DNA of 64,000 nt from NCBI RefSeq assembly GCF_018687715.1, contig NC_056761.1, positions 16,754,001-16,818,000 of the forward strand. Reading direction: 5' to 3'. A model generated the notes under the pieces. The model was not told the DNA's origin, ran no database searches, and was given only the letters and a program-made list of their open reading frames with translations. The position numbers and the translations under genes were made by a program. Within the stretch, counting starts at the first letter, position 1. Each line of letters starts with the position of its first letter. Below are positions 47,135-59,172 of the stretch, piece after piece. This stretch comes from Carya illinoinensis. Its lineage: Eukaryota; Streptophyta; Magnoliopsida; Fagales; Juglandaceae.

Positions 47135-49799
47135 TGTGATAGCCTATTTTTACGTGTATTTTTATTGAATGATTATTTTATTTATTATAATTTATGGCTC
47201 TTTTGTTTTAAATTTAATGTCTTATTTGTTGGGTTTATTTTATGATTTTAAGTTGTGTAAATTATTTTAATGTGCTTTCTTGTTATTAGTTATTATTTCG
47301 CATTTAAATTTCTCTTTAACTTAAAATATTCTATTGTTAGGTTTTAAATATTTTATTTTATTAATATTGAGTTCTAGTATTTTTACTCGGCTTTTATTTA
47401 TTTTTATTGTACCTTTTTATTTTTTAGTTCTTTGTATTTTGGGTTGGACTCTTTTATTTATCTTTTCCTTTCATTTTTGGACCCAAATCTACCCAATTTT
47501 GGGCCCAGCCCGTAGCCCCTTGACCCAACCCAGTGAATCCTCCAAAACGGCGCCGTTTCGTCCAGCCTTACGGCTTCACTTTCTTCCTTCTTTCTTCTCT
47601 TCTCTCTCCCACCGCCGTGCACCTTTCTCCGTCACTTCATTTTGTTTTCCTCCCCTGCTGCCGACGGCTCCTTCTTCCCTTTCTTTCCATTTTAGTTTTT
47701 CCTCATTTCTTTCTTCAAACCGGAGTGTGCTGCAGCGTTTTTCTTCATTCTAGTTGGGTAAGTGTCTTGCACTCTAACTTTGTTGTTTTGGATTTCTATT
47801 TTTGTATTCTGCTGTCCAAATCCTGTTCTCCATTTCTTTCCTCATTTCTTCTTTTGCTTTGAAAAATCTGTGCTAAAGCTTGTGATTTCGGTCTCTCTGT
47901 TTTCTGGCCGTGTATTTATTTCATTTCCTTGCATTTTATTTCATGAATCTTTCACCATTGTTGCAGGTCTGGCCGAGTTCCTTGTGTGCCTCTTTTCTCT
48001 TCTTTCTTTCTTGTTTACTTCCTTTTTATTGTGGTGTAAAAAGCCCCTTCTTTCTCCTTTGATTCCCACGGTTTGTGCCCTGTTTGGACCTGAAATTGTG
48101 CTCTGTTTTCTTGGCCATTTTGCGTTCAGTTTTCCCTCTCTTTATCTCTAGTAATTTCGTGCTCTTGACCGTGGGAAATTTCTTTTGATTTTCGGGTGTT
48201 TTCCTCTTCAACCTGTGCTCTATCTTTCAGCCAACCCGTGCATGTGTTTTTGGCCTAGCCGTGAGTTTCACCTTGGAGTTTCTTGGTTACTTTTCCTCTA
48301 CCGTAAGCCTCGTTTTCCAGCATTAATCTTCTCTTTTTATCCCAGCAAATCGGCCATTTAAATCCGAAAATCCCACCTTTAAATCCCTTTATTTTCAAAA
48401 CCTATTTTAGTTCCAAAAATTGTATTTTTAGTAGTTTATTTTCAAGCTAATTTTTTAGAGTTAAAGTTGGTGCTTAATCTTCTAGAAATTTACCTTTATA
48501 GCACTGTAAGAATTTTTCAAATTTCCTTTTAGATTTAAATATATTTTTATTTTAACAATAAATTGTGATTGGTTGGTTATACTAGACTGAGTCCGAGGAG
48601 TCAGAGGTCGGATGGATTTGAAGACAGAGTAATTTATGTTTGGATGATTTGGATTGTTGGGTAGTTTTGTGTCTTGCCATTTGCATTGCATGGTGCATGC
48701 ATGTACATGTGTTGGAAAATGAAAACTGGGTTTTCATGTGTAAATAGATTTTTGAGTGTGTGTATCATGACCCCAAGTCGAAATGAGTCATTATCTCGGT
48801 GGAGCTCCTTTGGTTACTCGGGAGTGGAAAATACTGAGTGACATCTCCTGGGTTGTCACTGGGCGACAATTAGATCAGACGATATGGTAACTCTGTGGTT
48901 CCTCGGCTGGCAGGGACTAGAGGATGTCTGACCATGGTACGCGCTGGGCGCGGAGCTAGGTTTCGTTCGTGTAGATGTCACATGCATAGTCGTTACTGCG
49001 GTGTGACATAAGAGCCAGAGTGTGCGGATGATCCATAGGGGAGATCATGGTATATATAATAAATTAGAGACTGGTTTTGATACTGGATATGGGCAATTTT
49101 CTAGAAAAATGACAAGTTTGATTAAAGGATATTTTTGGGCCATTTTCTAGAAAAATGGCGGGATTTTTATGAGTGAATTTTTCGTGGACCATTTTCTGGA
49201 AAAATTGTGGATTTCTTATGTTGGGCTATTATCTGGGATTATGGTAAGGAATTGTTTTAAATGAATTATTTTTGGGCCAAATATGAGATTTTTGGCATAC
49301 GTTGGAAAATGATTATTTTTTTTTTTAGAAGTGATTATTTTCGGATCTCATGCACATTGTATTATGTATATTGTTGAGTTTTAATATATTTTTATCTTGT
49401 AAGTGTTTGGATTCTTACTTACTTGCGGTACCGTCTTTGGTATCGTAGACTTTGATGTAGATAAGGAGCCTGAGCCTGAAGAGGCGGCTCCTTCAGAGGA
49501 CTGATTAAAGTTTTGCTTGTATTATTCAGAAATTATTTCATTGCCTTTAAATTATGTATTTAGATTTTATAATGTTACCGAAAATTGTAATACTTTTGAA
49601 ATACTTCTATTTAAGTGAAATTATATTTAAAATTTTTGGTACTTAGTTGGTTGACTTTAATTTAACTGCTGCGACTTTTGTTTACACATGTTGCTTGTGC
49701 ACACACTTGGCACTTAATGATGGGATGCGTGACCCGTATTGTCATCATCCTGACGCGTTAATTTCCATGTGTCCGTACGTAGGAGTTGGGGACGTCACA
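47135..49799 (+). mobile_element. Solo LTR of the element A family, longest copy
   Basis: It starts TGTGATAGCCTATTTTTACG and ends GGGGACGTCACA, 2665 bp, and shares with 17933-19951 the block ATTATCTCGGTGGAGCTC and the acidic codons near its end. There is no PBS or internal region after the end. Flanks TGTGG and TATAG match at three of five bases, so the duplication is decayed or the edges are slightly off. Confidence 0.72.
49448..49504 (+). other. Acidic short reading frame in the longest solo LTR
   Basis: It reads DFDVDKEPEPEEAAPSED and TGA, preceded by ATCGTAG. It is four codons shorter than the copy at 2119-2187, with the length difference a multiple of three. Confidence 0.3.
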
Positions 49800-50738
49800 T
49801 ATAGGTTGGTGTTGGGTAGTGCTGGGGTGGCGTGGGACTACTGTCGTGGAAGGCAGAGGCTTAGTTAGTGGCCCTGGCGGCTTCTGTCATGCAGGAGCAG
49901 TGGTTGCTTGTGCTCGACGTCGCTTTCACTATGGCTTTTCATGAGAAGGGAAGCTGGTGGCACGCCACAGGGTTTTGGCAGTGGGGCTATCCCACGGTGG
50001 TGCAGTGGCAGGCAAGTTGGTAGTGGTCGCGTATGTGAAGAAATTTCTAGATGTTGATGTGGTTACTAGTGGTGCAGGGCAGCACTATGCGTGGAGCTAC
50101 ACAGTGGGGCTATCACATGATGGCTGAATAGGGGGCGCTACGGTTGGGGTGGACTAATGTAGTGACGCAATGGGATTATAGGACTAATGTAGTGACGCTA
50201 CGGGTTTTAAGTGGAAAGGGGGCCCACGGTGAGGAGGTGATCGGGAAATCCTAAAGCATGAAAGTGAGGAGAGAAACATGCACGTCATGGAGCCGTGCAT
50301 GGCGTGGGGTCTGATCCTTGGTTCACCGCCTTCGGCTTTTTGGGCTCATTTCAAAGTATATGGTCTCACATCTTGGATAGTTCATAGAATTAATAGATGG
50401 GTTGGACCAGTTAGCGGAGTTTGAAAATCTCATTAGCTTGTCTGTAATTTATATCATGGGTAGGGTATTTTACCAATACTAACGGGCATCGACTCAAATT
50501 CTAAAAATAAAATGTATCCCATTGATTTTCAGGCCAATTCCCACTTGGTCCATAAAAAAAAAATTGACTTAATATTATCTCCAATAAAAATCTATATTTT
50601 GCCAAAAAAAAATCTAGGCTCGAGGCCTATTCAAAATTTCTCGATAAATCTCAAATTGGTTTCTCATAAATATTAACCTAAAAAACATTTTATATAAGGT
50701 GGCTTGGCCTTGGCTTGGTGTTGGACTCGGGTGTTATA
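49800..50738 (-). repeat. LTR of an older - strand gypsy element
   Basis: On the - strand the LTR starts TATAACACCCGAGTCC at 50738, just after a degenerate polypurine tract AAAGGGATGAGGA (50751-50739). The TATAACACCC start is one base from the TGTAACACCC typical of such LTRs. It is interrupted at 49800 by the solo LTR. Its left part was not identified with confidence. Confidence 0.6.
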
Positions 50739-50751
50739 TCCTCATCCCTTT

Positions 50752-52469
50752 AGAAAATTTCATCCTCGAAATTTGCTAGACCTTAAACCACCTACATACT
50801 TATCTATCACATCCAGTCCATACCTATTCCGACCCTTGGTCATATAGTTGAACATGATGTTCAAAGATTCTAATCCTCTTGTATCTTAGTCCGGTCCCTC
50901 ACCTATTTCCCCCAGGCATACACGTTCTTGCACATTGTATTGATTATAATACGCTTTGAAAGGTCCAATTCAAATCTAAAATTTAGATCCCAACAATACA
51001 ATTAAAAACCTAATACTATTTCTGAACTCTCCAAATAATGTAATAACCTTATACAAATAGCAAAATAAACTCTCAAACCATCATATTAACAAAAACCACG
51101 CCTTTGTTGCGCACTCTAACAACTTGCCAAAATGTCTAACTCTAGGAGTCTAATCCATTACAGCACCTACCAAGATGGCTCTTACCACACTTTGATAGCA
51201 ACTCGATTTCTTGTCTCAAAAATCCCAAATTCATTCACCCTTACTTATATTCTTAAAATCTCTAGTTCATTATCAACTGCAATTAATAAATTTAAATCTG
51301 AAAATAATCATAACTTAAAGTCTGCAAAATCTAGAGCCAAAAGTTTCATCAACCTCATTAATTCTAGAGGATCTAAAATCTCATATAAAATATCATTCTC
51401 TAAAAATCCATAGAATGTAAAACTTAGATCACAGAAGAAATTATTTCTTAAAATCCAAAAAAATCTATCACCACAAACTTCATAGGACATATTCCCTAAC
51501 ACTCACAAATTCTAAAACCTTAAATATCAACATAATCATCTCTTGCAGTCCGCAAAGTTTCTACATCTCAAATCTAAAAATTATTTCCCAAGGCTCACAA
51601 ATATCCAAAACTTCAAATATTATAGTATGCAGAAATTCTAAACCTCATATTTTAAAGTCTACAGATTCTCAAATCTGGCTTTTGATCAATCTTATGTACA
51701 CCTTCAAAATTTAAACTTTAATTCTTATCCAAGTCATTTCCTTGGTCTACACGATACGCCCATCGGATCTAAAACCTTAACTATCATGAAAAATTATCTC
51801 TTAAAATCTACAAAGTCTAAAACCTCGAATCTCATCCAAATCATTTTTTAAAAAATGCAACATCTCTAAAGCTCATATTTCCAATCCATATGCAATGAAT
51901 GTGAGCCATCAAGATAGCGTTAAGATCAGAATCGACTTCTTCAATAAAATCACTCCAGAGAAAGAACTTCTACCAATCTCCCATTCCACAATTAATGTGA
52001 TAAAAAGCTTAGGTCAAAAGTATGTAGATGTAAAATTATTTTTGCTCGAGGGGAAATACTATCAAGAATGAGAGTGAGCGTGAAGGCTTTAGATGTGGAT
52101 CTTATGAAGGAAGAAGATGATCATCTAGAGATATCCCACATAGAATTACTGTTTTGATAGACTCTACATTATGCTCCCCTTAAGAAGGAAGAAAAGGATC
52201 ATCCAGCATATCTGTAAGAAATTTTGTATAATTTCTTTTCGTAAGGATGATGATATTGACACAATTATTTTACGATCAATTTTGCAATCGGTCGTAAAAG
52301 CAAATTTCTTTTTCTAAGAGTGGTTCTGTCTATATAATTAGGTTACATATAAATTGCTTAAGGCAAATTTATTAGATGGTTTACATTATTAATAGTGAAT
52401 GTCTATGAAAATTTTATTAAAAAGTATTAGACAAAATTAAATACCCTCAAAAGTATTTAAAAGAGTCTT
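50752..52469. other. Decayed internal DNA of the - strand element; no gene
   Basis: Next to the polypurine tract, the - strand reads like the final codons of a gypsy pol (TTTCGAGGATGAAATTTTC), but beyond that the sequence is AT-rich with no integrase or RT motifs I can see on either strand. Confidence 0.4.
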
Positions 52470-53455
52470 AGCTATCACAATTAAATACTGTCATGATCGA
52501 CTTCTTAGTGGTCAAAGCCCCATCATTGTACAAAGCCATACTTGGTAGACCTACCCTCAATAGCTTGAAGGCCACTTAAAGATGAAGTTCCTTACCTCCC
52601 AGCAAGTAGGAGAAATTCGGAGAGAGCAGGTCCTAGCATGGGAGTGTTACATATAGGAATTGAAGCCAAGGGATGGAGGGGTGCTTCTAATCCACCACCC
52701 GGATGATGACCACATCCTCCTGCCCCCGCCCAAACACACCATAACAAATGGAGAGATCTGAGATGAACATGCACTCAGGAAGGTGGAGCTGAATGAACCA
52801 TTGGAGTTAATTCCCTTGAACTCAGGCTGCCCGAAAGCTACAGCTAGGATTGGCAGTGGGATGATAGTCGAAATGAGGCACGCCATGCAATAGCTCCTCA
52901 CAGAATATTAGGATGTATTTGCCTGGAATCATGAGAACGTGCCAATAATTGACCCAGAGATTATACCTCACCACCTGAGTGTGAACCCAAAAGCCAAGGG
53001 AGTCAGGCATAAACGCCAAAACTTCAGCGTGAGATGAATGCTGCCATTATCACGGAAGTAGACTGATTACTTGCGATAGCCTTCATATGAAAGGCACACT
53101 ATCCGAACTAACTGTCCAATATGGTGTTGGTAAAGAAGCAAAACGGCAAGTAGAGAATGTTGGTTGACTTCACCGATTTGAATAAAGCATGCCCAAATGA
53201 CAGCTTCTTGTTATCCCGCATCGATCTGATCATCGACTCTATGGCTGGTCATTGCATGCTTAACTTTATGGTTGCCTACTTTGGGTACAACCAAATCTGT
53301 ATGAACCTTGATGATGATGAGAAGACTTCATTCATCACCGTTTGGGAATTGTTCTGCAACTTTGTTATGCCGTTTGGATTAAAAATTGCATGGACCACCT
53401 ACTAGCAGTTGGTCAACTGGATGTTCAAGAATTATATAGGGAGAAACATGACTGA
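52470..53455 (+). pseudogene. Tat/Retand-like gypsy pol fragment
   Basis: In scattered + frames: MIDFLVVKAPSLYKAILGRP (protease end, 52496-52555) and RT pieces MLVDFTDLNKACPNDSFLLS, YFGYNQICMNLDDDEKTSF and FCNFVMPFGLKIAWTTY (53157-53405). The DFTDLNKACP form is typical of Tat/Retand/Ogre RTs. Many stops. It ends abruptly at about 53455 against a gypsy element of the other strand. Confidence 0.7.
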
Positions 53456-55574
53456 AAAGTAGAAGGAGCATTAGTCAAACCAAAAGGCATGACTAAAAAT
53501 TCGTAATGACCCTCATGGGTTCTGAAGGCAGTTTTAGGAATATCTTCATTCCTTACCCGAATCTGGTGATAACCAGACCTCAAGTCCAGCTTCGAATAAA
53601 TTCGAGATCCATTGAGCTCATCAAGTAGCTCATCCACAACTGGAATAGGAAACTTGTCCTTGACAGTATCCTTATTTAGAGCCCTATAATCGATACACAT
53701 CCTCCAACTTCCATCAGCTTTTCTAACCAGTAAAACAGGAGATGAAAATGGACTCTGACTTGGTCTAATTACACCACTTTGCAGCAATTCCTTAACTATC
53801 TTCTCAATTTCTTCTTTTTAAAAATAAGGCTATCTGTAAGGTTTAACGGATACTGCTTTAGCTCCTTCTTGCAAATGTATTGCATGATCATGAGATCTAT
53901 TCGAGGGTAACCCTTTCGGCTCAACAAATACATCATCATAGCCAGATAATAATGTCTGTATCTGTTTTGGGATCAAAGCATTTTCTGGTTGCTTATCCAT
54001 CAATTGAAGCATAACTCCTTTTTTTTTTTCCATTTCCTTTAGATTAACACTTGAAGTTTCCTCCACCAACTTACTTGGTTTCAAACCATTCAACTGCAAT
54101 TTCTTATTACAATAACAAAACTGCATTGAAAGATCTTCAAAGTTCCACAAAATATCACCCAATTTCTACAACCACTGAATTCCGAGAACAACATCACAGC
54201 CTGCTAACACCAAAACATATACATCCACATGAAATTCAATGCCTTGTATCATCATAGAAACTGCATCACAACTACCATTACTCAAAATCTGGTCACCATT
54301 AGCAATCTTCACTCTAATTCTGTCTTTATCTTTAACCAACAACTGACTTCTTTCCACCACTGCTGGATCCACAAAGTTGTGGGTACTACCAGTATCAATC
54401 AAAATCACCACCCATAGTTTACCAATTCGACCCTTGATTCTCATAGTCTTTGGACTCATAGCTCCTGTAATTGCATGCAAAGATATCTCTGGTTTAGACA
54501 TAGTGTCTACTGAACACAGAGATTGATCTGCCCCACTAATATTCTTCCCATTATCTTCTTTCTCCACTGCTTCAGGACTTTCTTCTACAACTTCTTCAAT
54601 CAAAAACAATTTAGGTTACCTACATTTATGGCCCACCACCCATTTGGAATCACAATAGTATCATAGGCCTTTTTCTTTTCTTTCTTTCATCTGAGCCTGA
54701 GAGATTCTTTGTACTGGAAAATTGGAACCATTTGAATTCTTAGAATTTTCTGTCGTGGTATTCAGCATTGACCTTGTATTCCCACTGTAAACAAAACCTC
54801 CAGCACTTCTTGCCGCTTTCTTGCTAAGCAGGACATGTTCTTCCTGAATCCTAGCAAGACCAAAGGCAAATAGCAAATCTCCAAGGCAAAACATTTTAAC
54901 TGGCAGCCTTATATCATCCCTAAGACCACCCAGAAAACAACTTAACTTGTGATTTTCTGTCAAGCCTTTCACTCCATTGGATAATGCTTCAAATCTGGTT
55001 TTATATTCCTCTACTGAATCAGTCTGTCGAAGCTTAGTTATAGCCTCCATTAGATCATCATAACATGTTGACCCAAACCTCAACAATAATGCTCGAACAA
55101 AAACATCCCAAGTTGGTAATCCACCCAACTCCTCCAATTCTTGAAACACACGAGGGCTTTACCCTCCATATGGAAAGAGGCTAACTGCAACCTCTGATGG
55201 GATGGGGTGTTGTAATACAAAAAAAAAAAAAAATTATTCACTTTGTACAACCAACTAGTAGGATTATCTCCATTAAAGGAAGGAAAATCAATTCTTGCAA
55301 ATCTGGTATGTGTATTCTGACCCACTTCCATTTGCGGTTCATGATAATTGACATTGCTGCTTGATACCTCCAATCTTGATTGGTTCATTTTCTGCATTTC
55401 AGCAGTCATCCCTTTCAACTGCAAGATCAAGGACTCCATCGAACGCTGCTGGGAATCAAATGCCTTCTTGAGCGAGCCAACTTCTATTTCCAAGGCCGTC
55501 TGGTGTGATTCCACGGACTTCTTGAATGTTGAAAACGACTCTTGTAACTAATTAAGTTTGGTGCCTTCTGCCAT
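53456..55574 (-). pseudogene. Reina/CRM-like gag-protease-RT, truncated in RT
   Basis: The gag start is ATG at 55574 on the - strand. Gag has a coiled-coil-like N terminus (LKKAFDSQQRSMESLILQLK), the core RIDFPSFNGDNPTSWLYKVN, and RLQLASFHMEGKALV. After a frameshift near 55150, TWDVFVRALLLRFGSTCYDD and VEEYKTRFEALSN follow. The protease has VVILIDTGSTHNFVDPAVVE (about 54410-54350), with an intact DTG. The RT reads [49 protein letters not shown] and [15 protein letters not shown], then stops at about 53460, before the catalytic DD. Poly-A runs at 55218-55232 and 54019-54027 and stops at about 54166, 54610 and 53820 show decay. Confidence 0.85.
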
Positions 55575-55601
55575 TGTCTTTATGAGAAAGAAGAAGATCT
55601 T

Positions 55602-55617
55602 CACTTCTCTGATACCA
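55602..55617 (-). other. Primer binding site (initiator tRNA-Met), left unit
   Basis: On the - strand TGGTATCAGAGAAGTG lies three bases after the LTR end TTGTGACA. The same site is at 57811-57826 in the right unit. Confidence 0.85.
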
Positions 55618-55620
55618 CGT

Positions 55621-56011
<391 letters not shown>

Positions 56012-57176
56012 ATGCCTCCCCCAATTAAAACACCTTGCCCACAAGGTGTGGGTAAGCCGCTGTTACCGTTCCGTGCTCCTCCCAGGTTGCATCCTCAGTT
56101 GTTTGTCCTTCCCACCTGATTAACAGTTCGGTTATTGCTCTGTTACAATGCTTCTTTAATCTTCTTTGTAAAACTTCCATTAGTTATGGCTTCAGTATGC
56201 CCTCGGCATCGACTGGAGGTAGCTGAGGTAAAACCACGACGGATGCTCCTAGCTTTGGCTTCAGCTGCGACATGTGGAACACCGGATGGAGTTTTGATGA
56301 CGCTGGCAGCTGCAGATGATATGCCACTTCCCTCACGCGCCGCTTGATCTAAAATGGCCCAAAAAATCTCGGTGCTAGCTTCAGAGACCTGGGTTGTGCC
56401 AGTGAGGTTTGTCTATACGGTTGCAATCGTAAGTAAACCCAGTCACCTTCAGCAAAAACACGTTCCTTCCTTTTTAGATCTGCAAATTTTTTCATACGAT
56501 TCTGTGCTTGAATTAAATTTTCTTTGAGTAGCTGCAAAATCTGATCTCTTGCCATGAGTTGTTGTTCTACTTCTGCTACTTGTGGCATGTAAGATAAAAG
56601 TCTTGGTGGAGGGACCCCATATAATGCTTGATAAGGAGTCATTTTCGTAGATGCATGTACTGACGTATTATACCACCACTCTGCTACACACACCCACTGC
56701 ACCCAATCCTTGGGTCTGTCACCAACAAAGCAATGTAAATATGTCTCAAGACTTTTATTGACAAGCTTCAGACTGCCCATCCGTTTGAGGATGATAGGCA
56801 GTACTATGGCACAATTGCACATCATGTAGTTTGAACAATTCTTCCCAAAATCTGCTTGTGAACACTGGATCTCTGTCTGATACAATCCTTTGAGAAATTC
56901 CATGCAACCTGAAAATATGCTGAAAAAACAATTGAGCAATAGTTTTGGCTGAGTAAGGATGAGCCAATGAGATAAAATGACTATATTAGTCAATCTATCA
57001 ACTACTACCCATATGACAGAATGGCCTTTTCACAATGGTAACCCTTTAATGAAATCCATTGAAATATCTGTCCATGGTTTTTTTGGGATTGGTAAGGGCT
57101 GAAGCAACCCTCCTGGCCAAGTTTGTTCCACTTTGACCCTCTGACAAATATCACATGCCCGAATAAATTCTTCAAA
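56012..57176 (-). pseudogene. Reina/CRM-like integrase with chromodomain-like end
   Basis: From right to left on the - strand: zinc-region remnant [31 protein letters not shown], a DDE core in two frames (IVSDRDPVFTSRFWEELFKL and STAYHPQTDGQSEA, 56900-56760), then VCVAEWWYNTSVHASTKMTP and KERVFAEGDWVYLRLQPYR. The end has SSKLHPVFHMSQLK and a chromodomain-like ATWEEHGTVTAAYPHL. A polypurine tract (TTGGGGGAGGCA, 56024-56012) joins the LTR. Frameshifts near 56770 and 57000 inactivate it. Confidence 0.82.
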
Positions 57177-57783
57177 TCTATTGGATAATGCTTAAAATCT
57201 GGTTTTATATTCCTCTACTGAATCAGTCTGTCGAAGCTTAGTTATAGCCTCCATTGGATCATCATAACATGTTGACCCAAACCTCAACAATAATGCTCGA
57301 ACAAAAACATCCCAAGTTGGTAATCCACCCAACTCCTCCAATTCTTGAAACCACACGAGGGCTTTACCCTCCATATGGAAAGAGGCTAACTGCAACCTCT
57401 GATGGGATGGTGTGTTGTAATACACAAAAAAAAAAAAAAAAATGATTCACTTTGTACAGCCAGCTAGTAGGATTGTCTCCATTAAAGGAAGGAAAATCAA
57501 TTCTTGCAAACCTGGTATGTGTATTTTGACCCACTTCCATTTGCGGTTCATGATTATTGACATTGTTGCTTGATACCTCCAATCTTGATTGGTTCATTTT
57601 CTGCATTTCTGCAGTCATCCCTTTCAACTGCAAGATCAAGGACTCCATTGAACGCTGCTGGGAATCAAATGCCTTCTTGAGCGAGCCAATTTCTATTTCC
57701 AAGGCCGTCTGGTGTGACTCCACAGACTTCTTGAATGTTGAAAATGACTCTTGTAACTGATTAAGTCTGGTGCCTTCCGCCAT
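57177..57783 (-). pseudogene. Reina/CRM-like gag, fused to integrase by deletion
   Basis: Nearly identical to 54990-55574, starting MAEGTRLNQLQESFSTFKKS at 57783 and ending in VEEYKTRF at about 57192. It then passes directly to integrase, so the rest of gag, protease, RT and RNase H are missing. An A tract (57424-57441) sits at the same place as in the left unit. Confidence 0.85.
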
Positions 57784-57829
57784 TGTCTTTATGAGAAAGA
57801 AGAAGATCTTCACTTCTCTGATACCACAT

Positions 57830-57879
57830 TGTCACAAGCCTTATCTAGTATTGCAAGAATGTAACTAAAAAGAAAGAGA

Positions 57880-57971
<92 letters not shown>

Positions 57972-58218
57972 TGGAATTGAATTGTAATACCTCATATCCT
58001 TTTATTGATGATATACGCATAGTATTTATACACGTAATTCATATGCTAAAGTACTATTACATCCTTGTATTATTACTGGGCTTTTAATATCAGATCTTAT
58101 ACATAGCCCACTTGACTCTACGGTACTCTTCTCTGGTCCAGCCCCGACTTGGCCCATTGAGCCAACTTCATCACTTATACTTTAACTGCTGCCGAACCCT
58201 AACCCTACGCATATGACA
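57830..58218 (-). repeat. 5' LTR of the Reina-like right unit
   Basis: 389 bp, TGTCATATGCGTAGGG (58218) to TTGTGACA (57830) on the - strand. It has an (AG)n run of 87 bases at 57882-57968. Unlike the middle LTR it lacks the (AT)n run and has a short extra piece, CCCCGACTTGGCCCATTGAG, near 58142. The insertion point is in the copied gene's intron. Confidence 0.85.
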
Positions 58219-58560
58219 CCAGGGATGTCAGAAACATCAAAGCCCTAAACCAACAAATGACATGAAAAGATTAAGGAATTAAGCGAAAAATTAAAGCTGG
58301 AGTAGGCGCAGAAAATGATAATAGAAGATCGGATCAAATATAGTCAAACTCACGTCACTCTTCAAAACTTGTTCGCTATAGGAGTAGGCTTCCTCTCGTG
58401 TCATCTCATCACGGTAATCATTTAGCGCGTTAAGTCGCGGCGAAGGTGGAGAATAATTGTTTTGGCTGAGGATTAATTCTCTTTCCAGCTTGTCGTAACT
58501 AAACAATTCCTCAAGACCCATGTCGTCCGTACCCATGTCATCGTCCGTCTCCATTGCTCT
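58219..58560 (-). pseudogene. Duplicate of cystatin-like gene exon 1 and part of intron 1
   Basis: The region matches 42838-43195 closely: the - strand frame from 58554 reads METDDDMGTDDMGLEELFSY, then DKLERELILSQNNYSPPSPR and EEAYSYSEQVLKSD, and the following intron sequence is conserved. Homology ends at the retroelement LTR (58218) on one side and at about 58585, inside the 5' flank, on the other. Exons 2 and 3 are not found in the window next to it, so it is a truncated gene copy. The frame of exon 1 is intact. Confidence 0.75.
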
Positions 58561-58585
58561 TCAAGCGATAACCCAACAATTGGAG

Positions 58586-59160
58586 AAACACGAAGACAAA
58601 CGTATCCACTGCCGCTATCGCACTCGCACTCTCCCTCGCCTCAATGACCAAAGCAAGCAAGGGAATGTCTCCCTAGTTAATTTTAGAAGAGTTCGACGTA
58701 CAGTCCCAAATGGGTTTGTTCAAGCAAACTCTCGTACTTATCTCTAAAAAAAATTTAAATTATAATAACGAGCCTATAATTTGCATATGCGTGGACTGAT
58801 ATTTATACTTAATTTTATAAATCTAAATAGTTTATTATACATAATCGCAACCACATTAATCATTAAAAATATATATCAAATATTTATAAAATAGATGATG
58901 CATATATAAAAGAGTTCACTTTATCAATAAATATTTCATAATCAATTTATAATATTAAATATATATATATATATATAGCTCTTTAATTTAAAATAATGTA
59001 AAATAAATACAATTAATATGAGACATGATTGTTCAATTAGAAGCGATCATCTTAAAATCTCTAAGGATTATTTGATAGAAGAAGAGAAATCCTATGCTAG
59101 AGGATTGGAAAATTTTGGTAGTTTTATACTGTGATAATGATAATTAAAAATCCTAAGAAA
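58586..59160. other. No gene seen; AT-rich DNA
   Basis: A short stretch (58586-58745) has a + frame with no recognisable domain, followed by AT-rich DNA with an (AT)n run at 58960-58976. Confidence 0.5.
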
Positions 59161-59172
59161 CCCGAACTTGTT

